A stretch of 40,697 nucleotides of DNA, from contig SVOU01000002.1 of assembly GCA_015066215.1 (NCBI GenBank), positions 1 through 40,697 of the forward strand, in the 5' to 3' direction. Position numbers and translations under genes: made by a program. This stretch comes from Oscillospiraceae bacterium (GTDB taxonomy: Bacteria > Bacillota > Clostridia > Oscillospirales > Acutalibacteraceae). This document shows positions 30,675 to 37,800 of this stretch, in pieces. Positions within the stretch are counted from its first letter, which is position 1. Each line of letters opens with the position of its first letter. The notes under the pieces are model-generated. The model searched no databases and was not told the DNA's origin. It saw only the letters and a list, made by a program, of their open reading frames with translations.

Positions 30675-31094
30675 TTATTCCGCAGCGGCTTCTGCCTTCG
30701 CCTGCTTGGCGGCGGCAACAAGCCCCACCGCTTGCTGAACGACGGTACCCACCACGTCGCCCATCGTCGATCCGCCTTCTTCGGCGGCAATGTTCAAAAG
30801 CTGTACGGTGCCGTCGCAGATGACCAAAAAGGACATCGGCGTCAGGGTGACCTTGGCACCCGCGCCCGCGGGATTTTGTTGCTTGCCGCGCTGAACGTCA
30901 GCGATATCCGCACCGCCGCCTGCAAAACCGACCGACAGCTTGGAGATGGGGATGATGGTGATATCTCCCGCCACGATGCGGTCACCCACGATGCTGTTGG
31001 CGTTGGCAAGCTCAATAGCCTTGTCCACCGTAAAGGAGAGTACCTTCGTTAAAGTGTTGCCGCCCGCAACGGCAGGTCTTTCGTTTGTGCTCAT
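30675..31094 (-). CDS. ytfJ: sporulation protein YtfJ/GerW family
   Basis: A 139-residue member of the GerW/YtfJ family, required in Bacillus for normal spore germination. It contains the family pattern VDKAIELANANSIVGDRIVAGDITIIPISKLSVGFAGGGAD (30899-31021) and a Gly-rich turn, then VTLTPMSFLVICDG. Its C-terminus is an Ala-rich helix. AAGGAGAT precedes the ATG, which overlaps the stop of ytfI by 4 nt, the same pairing as in Bacillus. Its presence implies an endospore-forming ancestry. Confidence 0.92.
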   Translation of the reverse strand: MSTNERPAVAGGNTLTKVLSFTVDKAIELANANSIVGDRIVAGDITIIPISKLSVGFAGGGADIADVQRGKQQNPAGAGAKVTLTPMSFLVICDGTVQLLNIAAEEGGSTMGDVVGTVVQQAVGLVAAAKQAKAEAAAE

Positions 31095-31708
31095 TGATAA
31101 ATCTCCTTTTCCACGTTTCTCTTAACGATAAAGATGAGTGCTTTCAGTATCTGCCAAATGGATACCGACAGCTTGATGTCATAAGCAAACTCGCTTTGCG
31201 TGCTGTCAAAATCGCACCGCACGTCCAACTGCAACGCGTGCTTTTTGAGCCGCAGCTTGTTTTGAATATACCCGACCACGGGGTAAAGCACCGCGCAGAC
31301 GGTGCCATAGTCCATCGCCGCGTCGCCGCCGTCGGTGTCGGCACATACCACGCGCAACGCCAGCTTGTGTACGCGGCAGCGCGGCAGCAGCCACAGTACC
31401 CGCCCGACCAGCGCCAACAGCACGTCGGCAAACTGGGTGACGGTCAGCGACAGTCCTGCTTCATTGACGCTTTCGCGGATCTTTTGCAGGTCGTTGAATT
31501 TGGACAAACCGACCAATCGCTCCGCCGTCTTGCGAATGAGGCTGTCGGGGTTGGGGGTCTCACCAAAGGTGAGCCACAGAAGCCGCCCGCGCCACAAAAA
31601 TTCGCCGTTTTCGCCGCTTTTCAAATATACGTAGACCGGCAGCGACAAAATGACGGTGATGAGCAAGATAAGCCCGCCGAGAATGCCGCCGGCGATGAGC
31701 CATCCCAT
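31091..31708 (-). CDS. ytfI: YtfI-like DUF2953 membrane protein
   Basis: A 205-residue protein with one N-terminal membrane helix (WLIAGGILGGLILLITVILSLPVYVYL) and a soluble domain. Recognisable DUF2953 features are a central TVTQFADVLLALVGRVLWLLPRCRVHKLALRVVCADTDGGDAAMDYGTVCAVLYPV stretch (31287-31454) and a C-terminal IKLSVSIWQILKAL. Such proteins are paired with YtfJ in spore formers; no biochemical role is established. GGGAGGGC precedes the ATG. No clear promoter was found in 31709-31832, which would be compatible with a sporulation sigma factor, but a match to its consensus was not seen. Confidence 0.85.
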   Translation of the reverse strand: MGWLIAGGILGGLILLITVILSLPVYVYLKSGENGEFLWRGRLLWLTFGETPNPDSLIRKTAERLVGLSKFNDLQKIRESVNEAGLSLTVTQFADVLLALVGRVLWLLPRCRVHKLALRVVCADTDGGDAAMDYGTVCAVLYPVVGYIQNKLRLKKHALQLDVRCDFDSTQSEFAYDIKLSVSIWQILKALIFIVKRNVEKEIYQ

Positions 31709-31832
31709 AGCGAGCCCTCCCAGCGTTTATAATTAAACCTATTTTATCATAATCCCGACCGAAAAGCAACAGTTTTACAAGAGTATTCCCAACGAAAATA
31801 GCGGTTATGCCGTCAAAAAAGGAGTGAGCGAA

Positions 31833-32432
31833 ATGCAGCGGTTTGTCACCCGCCTGTCTGATTTTACCGACGAGCAATATGAGGCAGCGTTTTCCCGTAT
31901 GGAACCCGCAAAACAGCAACGCGTGCTGCGTCTGCGCCGCGCGGATGACCGCCGCCGCACCGTTGCCGCGGATGCGCTCGCCCGCACGCATATTGCCGCC
32001 TTTTGCGGTATCAGCCCCGATAAGGTGACGCTCGCCGTCGGCGCACACGGCAAACCATACGCTGTGGGACTTGCCGTGGAGTTTTGTTTGAGCCATAGCG
32101 ACGATATGGTGGTGTGCGCGGTGTCCGACCGCCCCGTGGGGGTGGACGTGGAGCGCGTGCGCCCCGTTGATCTCAAAATTGCCCGCCGCCTGTTCACGCG
32201 CAAAGAGCAGGAGATATTGCTCGACGGCGACCTGTCGCCCGAGCGCTTTTGCCTGTGCGAGGATGCGGCGATGCTCACGCGGTTTTATCGCTTCTGGACG
32301 GCGAAAGAGGCGTATTTCAAACGTCTCGGCGTCGGTATGGGCGATTGGCACCCCATCTCCGTCGCCGATTGCCCCGATATTACCCTGACCTATGAGGATA
32401 TCGGCGAGTACATTTTAGCGTTTTGTGAGTGA
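31833..32432 (+). CDS. 4'-phosphopantetheinyl transferase (Sfp type)
   Basis: A 199-residue enzyme that moves phosphopantetheine from CoA to the serine of carrier proteins. The Sfp-family motifs are present: GKPYAVGLAVEFCLSHSDD, VGVDVERVRP (Mg-binding Asp and Glu) and FWTAKEAYFKRLG (the WxxKEAxxK motif). It is shorter than Sfp (~224) and has the two-fold pseudo-symmetric layout rather than the short AcpS form. The ATG at 31833 follows AAAGGAGTGAG. It can act on the free carrier at 20300 and on the carrier domain fused to the adenylating enzyme; this link is inference. A transposase-derived gene follows at 13 nt. Confidence 0.92.
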   Translation: MQRFVTRLSDFTDEQYEAAFSRMEPAKQQRVLRLRRADDRRRTVAADALARTHIAAFCGISPDKVTLAVGAHGKPYAVGLAVEFCLSHSDDMVVCAVSDRPVGVDVERVRPVDLKIARRLFTRKEQEILLDGDLSPERFCLCEDAAMLTRFYRFWTAKEAYFKRLGVGMGDWHPISVADCPDITLTYEDIGEYILAFCE

Positions 32433-32445
32433 GGCGGAGATAACA

Positions 32446-32988
32446 ATGGAAAATGATTTTCCAAGAAGGAAAGCCACGCGACTAAAAGATTTCGATTACA
32501 GTACCACCGGTGCCTATTTCGTGACTGTTTGCACAACGAACAGGCGTTGCCTGCTATCCAAAATTATCGCACCCACTAACGGTAGCATTGTAGGGGACGG
32601 CGCCCTCGACGTCCCGCAGGTAAAACTGACAGAGATCGGACGGATTGCCGAGAAGCATTTGTTGGCAAGTGAGCGCATACAAGGTGTCAGAATTGACCGA
32701 TACGTGATTATGCCAAACCACATACACGCCATCATAGCCATAAAAGCGGACGAGAATGATGAGCAGGTGCACGGGACGTCGAGGGCGCCGTCCCCTACAA
32801 ACAAACTGTTACCACACATCGTGGCCACTTTTAAGCGGTTCTGCCACAAGGAAATCGGACAGGTTGTTTTCCAGCGTTCGTTCCACGACCACGTCATCCG
32901 CGATTATGCAGATTATGATGAAATCGCCAAATATATCGCAGAAAACCCTATCCGCTGGCGGCTTGATACGCTGTATGCGGCAGAATAA
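32446..32988 (+). CDS. REP-associated tyrosine transposase (RAYT, Y1/HUH) with internal REP copies
   Basis: A 180-residue single-strand transposase of the IS200/Y1 superfamily, RAYT branch. The opening block is RLKDFDYSTTGAYFVTVCT, the HUH motif is MPNHIHAI (H92, H94), and the C-terminal segment AKYIAENPIRW holds the likely nucleophilic Tyr163, with basic KRFCHKEIG between. Two stretches that look foreign to the fold, SIVGDGALDVPQ (about 47-58) and VHGTSRAPSPTNK (about 108-120), are encoded by two copies of the REP-like palindrome in opposite orientation. Both keep the frame open. It starts at ATG 32446 behind GGCGGAG. It is not flanked by IS-type ends, as expected for RAYTs, which move REP elements in trans. 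Whether it remains active is unknown. Confidence 0.92.
   Translation: MENDFPRRKATRLKDFDYSTTGAYFVTVCTTNRRCLLSKIIAPTNGSIVGDGALDVPQVKLTEIGRIAEKHLLASERIQGVRIDRYVIMPNHIHAIIAIKADENDEQVHGTSRAPSPTNKLLPHIVATFKRFCHKEIGQVVFQRSFHDHVIRDYADYDEIAKYIAENPIRWRLDTLYAAE
32588..32616 (+). repeat. REP-like palindrome inside RAYT gene, copy 1
   Basis: A 29-nt unit beginning TTGTAG with stem arms GGGACG/CGTCCC. It differs at one base from the copy at 9489 and is in frame in the transposase gene. Confidence 0.92.
32772..32800 (-). repeat. REP-like palindrome inside RAYT gene, copy 2 (inverted)
   Basis: The exact reverse complement, over all 29 nt, of copy 1, 155 bp downstream. The pair resembles the convergent REP pairs (BIMEs) known from enterobacteria. 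Confidence 0.92.
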
Positions 32989-33007
32989 CTGCAACGGGAG
33001 GAAAACA

Positions 33008-33430
33008 ATGCAAAATTTTGGAATGTCTATGCTATGGTTTTGGCTGTGTTATGCAATCGTGACGCTTGTGGGCGTACTACATAGTGTTTTCAACATCTAT
33101 GTGTTGCATATGAAGCCGATGGATGACAAGAGCATGGGAGAGGGCTATGAAAAAACAAAGCCTTGGCACCCACTGTATAACATCATTCTGTTTTCACTTT
33201 TCGGTTATCTGTATATGCGGGAATTGACCGAGCCGACCGTAAACGAAGCGGTGGTCACGGGCTTGCTCTGGTCCGGGATATGTATCGTGTTCGATGTTTT
33301 TGGATGGGTCATTGTCAAGCACCCTTGGAGTCTGTCGTTTAAAGGGTTTTACGTTGATTATCAGCCTTGGATCACGCTTATATATATTGCCATTTTTCTC
33401 GGGCCGATCGTGGGGCTTCTTTTTTGCTGA
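33008..33430 (+). CDS. small multi-pass membrane protein of unknown function
   Basis: A 140-residue protein with four predicted membrane segments: LWFWLCYAIVTLVGVLHSVF, LYNIILFSLFGYLYM, VVTGLLWSGICIVFDVFGWVIV and WITLIYIAIFLGPIVGLLF. A charged loop (MKPMDDKSMGEGYEKTKPWHP, 33110-33172) lies after the first. I do not recognise the family. GGGAGGAAAAC precedes the ATG at 33008, 19 nt after the transposase stop. Its base composition is lower in GC than the chromosome core, in line with an accessory region between the transposase and a palindrome cluster. Confidence 0.75.
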   Translation: MQNFGMSMLWFWLCYAIVTLVGVLHSVFNIYVLHMKPMDDKSMGEGYEKTKPWHPLYNIILFSLFGYLYMRELTEPTVNEAVVTGLLWSGICIVFDVFGWVIVKHPWSLSFKGFYVDYQPWITLIYIAIFLGPIVGLLFC

Positions 33431-33481
33431 CTTTGAAATGGCAAAAGCAAGAAGCTACCCGCAAATGCTGCGCATTCTTTA

Positions 33482-33523
33482 CGCGAGGTGGCTTAAGCCA
33501 CAGCGAGACCGTCGCCCCTACAA
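33482..33523 (-). repeat. related palindrome, GTAGGGGCGACGG type
   Basis: On the minus strand this starts TTGTAGGGG like the other units but continues with CGACGGTCTCGC and contains the perfect 14-nt palindrome GTGGCTTAAGCCAC (33488-33501). It appears to be a second subfamily with the same GTAG foot. Confidence 0.65.
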
Positions 33524-33550
33524 ATCTCGATTTTCACCTGATTGCGTGCA

Positions 33551-33605
33551 TTGTAGGGGACGGCGCACCCCAAGGGCACTTCCTTCGGGCGTCCTCGACG
33601 TCCCG
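33551..33605 (+). repeat. REP-like palindrome with extra hairpin inserted in loop
   Basis: The same outer arms as the 29-nt unit (TTGTAGGGGACGGCG and GTCCTCGACGTCCCG) are separated by about 25 extra bases that form a second small hairpin (CCAAGG facing CCTTCGG). Confidence 0.8.
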
Positions 33606-33621
33606 CCCCAAAACAGCACAA

Positions 33622-33666
33622 CCTACAAATCGTGCATTTGTAGGGACCGGCGTCCTCGACGGTCCG
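33622..33666 (+). repeat. REP-like palindrome with covarying stem
   Basis: The unit 33638-33666 has arms GGACCG/CGGTCC instead of GGGACG/CGTCCC; both sides changed together, so pairing is kept. A perfect 9-nt inverted repeat, CCTACAAAT/ATTTGTAGG (33622-33644), overlaps its GTAG foot. Confidence 0.8.
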
Positions 33667-33671
33667 CACAT

Positions 33672-33702
33672 AAAAAAGCCTCCCATGCGGGAGGCTTTTT
33701 TG
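33672..33702 (+). terminator. strong bidirectional terminator
   Basis: AAAAAAGCCTCCC and its perfect complement with an ATGC loop. It serves the minus-strand XRE genes and ends the plus-strand region. Confidence 0.92.
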
Positions 33703-33704
33703 CG

Positions 33705-33950
33705 TTATTCTGCTTGCAACAATTTTTCCAAGGTGATGTTGAATACTTTCGTGAAGGCAATAAGTTCAATATCGGTGACAAAGCGTTTGCCGCACTCAAT
33801 ACGCTGAACGGCGTTTTTGTCAATGTCCAGACCTACCAACTGCAGGCGGTCTGCTAATTCTCGCTGGGAGATACCTAAATCTACGCGCAAACGGCTGACA
33901 TTTTTGCCGCAAATGTTGTTCAGCCCGTCAGAAGTTTTATTGATAAACAC
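33705..33950 (-). CDS. XRE-family HTH regulator 2
   Basis: An 81-residue protein that is almost entirely a Cro/C1-type HTH: NVSRLRVDLGISQRELADRLQ, DIDKNAVQRIECGKRFVTDIEL and IAFTKVFNITLEKLL. The start is taken as GTG at 33950 because AACAGGAGGGT lies six bases upstream; an ATG at 33971 would put that site inside the coding sequence. It lies 27 nt downstream of a second XRE gene, with which it should be co-transcribed. A strong terminator follows its stop. Confidence 0.85.
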   Translation of the reverse strand: MFINKTSDGLNNICGKNVSRLRVDLGISQRELADRLQLVGLDIDKNAVQRIECGKRFVTDIELIAFTKVFNITLEKLLQAE

Positions 33951-33977
33951 GCCGCACCCTCCTGTTGACATTTTGCG

Positions 33978-34205
33978 CTACTTATGATCGTTTGTGGGAA
34001 AATTTTTATCATCGGTACGGTTCAAAATATAATCAACGGATACATCGTGAAAATCTGCGAGCTTGATGAGGATTTCCGTCGGAATGTCCAAATCGCCTCG
34101 CTCGTAATTACTGTAAACGCGCTGACTGCAAGAGAGAATTTCTCCCATTTGTTTCTGTGTCATATCTTTGTCTTCTCGCAGGTCGCGTATTCTTCTGTAA
34201 AGCAC
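33978..34205 (-). CDS. XRE-family HTH regulator 1
   Basis: A 75-residue HTH protein: LYRRIRDLREDKDMTQKQMGEIL, SCSQRVYSNYERGDLDIPTEILIKLADFHDVSVDYIL (34023-34133). This is the compact Clostridial C1-repressor type. The start is set at the GTG at 34205, behind GGGGTGG; the upstream extension of the frame crosses the -10 element (TATAAT, 34236-34241 on the minus strand) and is not believable. It is transcribed away from the SLOG-like gene at 34313; the intergenic operator may be its target, giving autoregulation and control of the neighbour. Confidence 0.85.
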   Translation of the reverse strand: MLYRRIRDLREDKDMTQKQMGEILSCSQRVYSNYERGDLDIPTEILIKLADFHDVSVDYILNRTDDKNFPTNDHK

Positions 34206-34235
34206 ACAACCACCCCGAATATAGTATGTACCAAC

Positions 34236-34241
34236 ATTATA
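34236..34241 (-). promoter_or_regulatory. -10 element of the XRE gene pair
   Basis: TATAAT on the minus strand about 30 nt before the GTG at 34205; the -35 is weak, and the TCCGCT half-site at 34255-34260 falls next to it. Confidence 0.5.
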
Positions 34242-34254
34242 GTTTAGTGCGTTG

Positions 34255-34290
34255 TCCGCTATTGACATTTAGCGGAAAATCCGCTACAAT
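34255..34290 (+). promoter_or_regulatory. promoter with embedded operator (TCCGCT/AGCGGA)
   Basis: TTGACA (34262-34267), 17 nt and TACAAT (34285-34290) form a strong promoter. Its spacer holds the perfect inverted repeat AGCGGA-AAA-TCCGCT (34271-34285). A further TCCGCT (34255-34260) precedes the -35, pairing with the same AGCGGA. Occupancy would block this promoter and probably the divergent XRE one. Confidence 0.75.
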
Positions 34291-34312
34291 CAGAGCAAAG
34301 GGGGAGTCACGA

Positions 34313-34786
34313 TTGGTTTGTCACACCGTCGCTCTTTTTGGACATCGGTATATAGAAAATCCCAAAAAGGTAGAGGAAAAATTGGAAGCACACATTCGCA
34401 GGATCCTGAATGAGGACCCCTATGCGGATTTTATGGTCGGTAGAAACGGCGAATTTGATTGGCTTGCCGCCGCAACAGTGCGTCGCATACGCAAAAATAT
34501 GGAAAACGTGGATTGCCGCCTGATATTGCTGATGCCGTATCTGACGGTAGAATATATGCAAAATCAAGAGGAGTACGAGAGGTATTATGACCACATTTGG
34601 GTTTGCGGTAAATCAGAAAAGGTACACCCAAAGAGTGCCATCGGGGTGCGTAATCGCGAGATGGTGGATGAAGCGAATCTGGTGGTCTGCTATGTGAAAA
34701 GTCAGCGCGGCGGCGCATGCGCGGCTATGCGATATGCACTTCACAAGGGAAAAACCGTTATCAACTTGGCGGACGAAGGTGAATAA
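34313..34786 (+). CDS. SLOG-superfamily-like protein (YpsA/DUF1273 type)
   Basis: A 157-residue protein with a Rossmann-like layout: CHTVALFGHRYIENPKKVEE at the start, RLILLMPYLTVEYM in the middle, and DHIWVCGKS, NREMVDEANLVVCYV and GGACAAMRYALHKGKTVINL at the end. This resembles SLOG proteins that bind nucleotides or nucleotide-derived ligands. The start is inferred as TTG 34313 behind AAAGGGGGAG, because any earlier start would lie within the promoter. The divergent XRE regulators and operator imply tight control. SLOG members appear in defence and signalling contexts, but no effector is next to it, so its role is open. Confidence 0.75.
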   Translation: MVCHTVALFGHRYIENPKKVEEKLEAHIRRILNEDPYADFMVGRNGEFDWLAAATVRRIRKNMENVDCRLILLMPYLTVEYMQNQEEYERYYDHIWVCGKSEKVHPKSAIGVRNREMVDEANLVVCYVKSQRGGACAAMRYALHKGKTVINLADEGE

Positions 34787-34787
34787 A

Positions 34788-34817
34788 ACAGCGGCGTGAG
34801 CACACGCCGCTGTTTTT
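34788..34817 (+). terminator. terminator after SLOG-like gene
   Basis: ACAGCGGCGTG (34788-34798) pairs with CACGCCGCTGT (34803-34813), loop AGCA, then T5. Confidence 0.92.
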
Positions 34818-34839
34818 GCTATATGCCCGCAAAAACCCC

Positions 34840-34868
34840 TTGCAAGCAGAGCGGGTTGTCGGTATAAT
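34840..34868 (+). promoter_or_regulatory. promoter for addA
   Basis: TTGCAA (34840-34845), 17 nt and TATAAT (34863-34868), 30 nt before the GTG start. Confidence 0.75.
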
Positions 34869-34898
34869 AAAAGCATAAACGAAAGGAAGTGACACACC

Positions 34899-37800
34899 GT
34901 GCCGAACTGGACTCCCGAACAGGAACAATGTATATTTTGCCACGACGGCACGATGCTGGTGTCGGCGGCGGCAGGCTCGGGCAAAACAACTGTGCTGATT
35001 CGCCGTATTTTGGAGCGGGTGGCGTATGCGCAAAACCCCATTGACGTGGACCGTCTGTTGGTGGTGACCTTCACCAATGCGGCGGCGGCAGAGATGAAAG
35101 ACCGTCTGGCGAAATCGCTGTCGGAAGCCTTGCAGAAGGAACCGCACAACCACCGCTTGCGCCGCCAGCAGCTACTGCTGCCGCACGCGCAGATCAGCAC
35201 CGTCCACAGCTTTTGCATCAACCTGCTGCGTGAGAATTTTCACCGCTTGCCCTTGTCGCCGCGTTTCAAGGTCGGCACGACGGGTGACCTGTTGACGCTG
35301 CAGGAAGAAGCAATGCAAGAGATGCTTTCGCACTTTTCTGCTGAGAAAAGCGCGGCGTTTATGCAGCTGACAACGCTGATGGACAACGGCAAAAGTACTG
35401 CTGCGATGGAAACGGCGGTACATAAGCTCTACACCTGTATGCAGGTGCAGCCCGACCCCGCGCGCTGGCTTGCCGACGCCTGTGCGCCCTACAAAGGTGC
35501 GGATATGCCCGACCAAACGGCGTGGGGTGCGGCGTTACAGGAGACGTGGGCGGCACATCTGCGGGCGTGTCGCGCGCTGTTGCGACAGGCGACGTCAATA
35601 GCGTCAAATGATGAGCAGATGGCGATTTGTTATCTGCCCGCCCTGCAAAATGCGGCGGCACAGATGGAACATTTGGCGGCGGATTGGGACGCACTCGGCT
35701 GGGATGACAAGCGCGGTCGCATTTTCGGCGTCACCTTCGACAGCCTCAAAGCCGTGAAAAAGCCCGCCGACCCTGCGGGGCTCGAGCAGGTCAAAGCGTT
35801 ATGGAAAAACGTCAAGGTGCAATGGGAGACCTGTAAAAAAGAGCTGGGCACCTCGGCGTATGAGTTTGCACAGGACCGTGCCGCCTTGGCACCGTTGGCG
35901 GAAATTTTGTGCCGTATGACCGCCACCTACGATGATATCTACACCGCCAAAAAGCGCGAGCGCGACTTGGTGGATTTCAACGACTTGGAGCACCTGACCT
36001 TTTCGCTGCTCACCGAACTCGATGAAAACGGCGAGCGACAACGCACACCGCTCGCACGGGAGCTTGCCGACCGCTTTGAAGAGGTGCTGGTGGACGAATA
36101 TCAGGACACCAACGCCATTCAGGATGCTATATTTTGTGCCGTGTCCCGCGACCAGCAAAACCTGTTTTTGGTGGGAGACGTCAAGCAGAGCATTTACGGC
36201 TTTCGCCAAGCCAGCCCCGAGCTGTTTCTCAAGCGGCGTGACGTCTATCCGCTGTTTCAAGAAAACAACTATCCCGCCACCGTGTTACTCGGTCATAATT
36301 TCCGTTCGCGCAGCGAAGTGACCGAGAGCGTCAATGCCGTATTTCGTCAGCTGCAGACCAAAGAGACGGGCGGCATTGACTATAACGAGCAGGAAGCGCT
36401 CAAAACGGGCGCGGATTATTATCCCGTCACCGACGGTTGGGAGACCGAGCTTCTGCTGCTTGATAAAAGCACCTTCGGGGAGGATGACGATACGCCCGTG
36501 CAGGAAGCGCGGCTGATCGCGTCGCGTATTCGCGAGCTGATGGCCACGCAACAGGTCACCGATAAGAACGGACAGCGATCGATGCGTTTTAGCGATTGCT
36601 GTGTACTGTTGCGCGGGGTAAAAGCACACGGGTTTACCTATGTGCAGGAGCTCAACCGCTTGGGAATTCCCGCGGTGTCGGACAACAACGGCAACCTGTT
36701 TGACTGCGGTGAGGTGCAGTTGGCGCTGGCGTTGCTCAAGCTTATCAACAACCCCCTGCAGGAAGTGCCGCTTTTGGCGGTGCTGATGTCATCGGTGGGC
36801 GGCTTTTCGCCCGACGATATGGCGACAATACGCCGTCACACGCCCCGACAGCCGTTGTGGCTGGCGGTGGGACGGTATGCCCGCGAAAAGGATACACTGG
36901 GCGTGCGTTGTGCCGCCTTTACACAGATGATGGCGCAGCTGCGCACGCTGGCGGCAACGCTGCCCGCCCACAGGGTGATCCAGCGCGTGTATGAAAACAC
37001 CGACCTGCTCTTGCGGGAAAGCGCACGCAAGGACGGTGCCCGACGGGTGGCGAATTTGCGCCTGTTGCAGGAATATGCCGCGGGCTACGAGCAAAACGGC
37101 TACAAGGGACTGCCCGCTTTCCTGCGCTATATGAGCCGTATGGAAGACAGCGAAGACGGGCTTCCCGCGGCGGCAACGGCGGCTGCGGCAGACGCGGTGT
37201 GCGTGATGACCATGCACCGATCAAAGGGTCTGGAATATCCCGTGGTGTTCCTTGCCAATCTCAGCCACCGCTTCAGCAACAAGTCCGCCGAGGGCAAGGT
37301 CATCGTCCACCCGCGCGACGGCATCGGTATGAAGCGCATGTTGCCGGAAAGTCTGCTTTTGCACACCACGCTGTTTTACGAGGGTGCCAAAACGGCGGTG
37401 CTGCGCGATGAGCGCAAAGAAGAAATGCGGCTTTTGTACGTGGCGATGACACGCGCCAAAGAAAAGCTGATTATGATCGCGTCCTACGACGACCCTGAAA
37501 AAACGATGCAAAGCATCGGCGCACAAATAGAAAACACCCCTGTTTTGCCGACACAACTGGTGTCGGACAGAAACTGTATGGGCGATTGGCTGATCGCCGC
37601 CGCCTTGCGTTTGCCCGAGGCGGCACACTGGCGCGAGCGCATCGGCGCTTACGAATGGATGCCGCTGGAAAACGCGGGCAAGTGGCGGCTTTGCATTTGC
37701 GATGCCGTGCGCGATATCGCGGTGTCGGATACCGACGAAGTTGCCGCAGACGCGCCAGCGCCTGACCAAGCACTCGCCGCCGCGCTTGCCGCCCGCTTTG

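Noticed and set aside
33482-33666. Repeat cluster considered as a CRISPR array
   Set aside because: The units are palindromic, occur in both orientations, are unevenly spaced and vary in length, and there are no cas genes; they fit REP-like elements.
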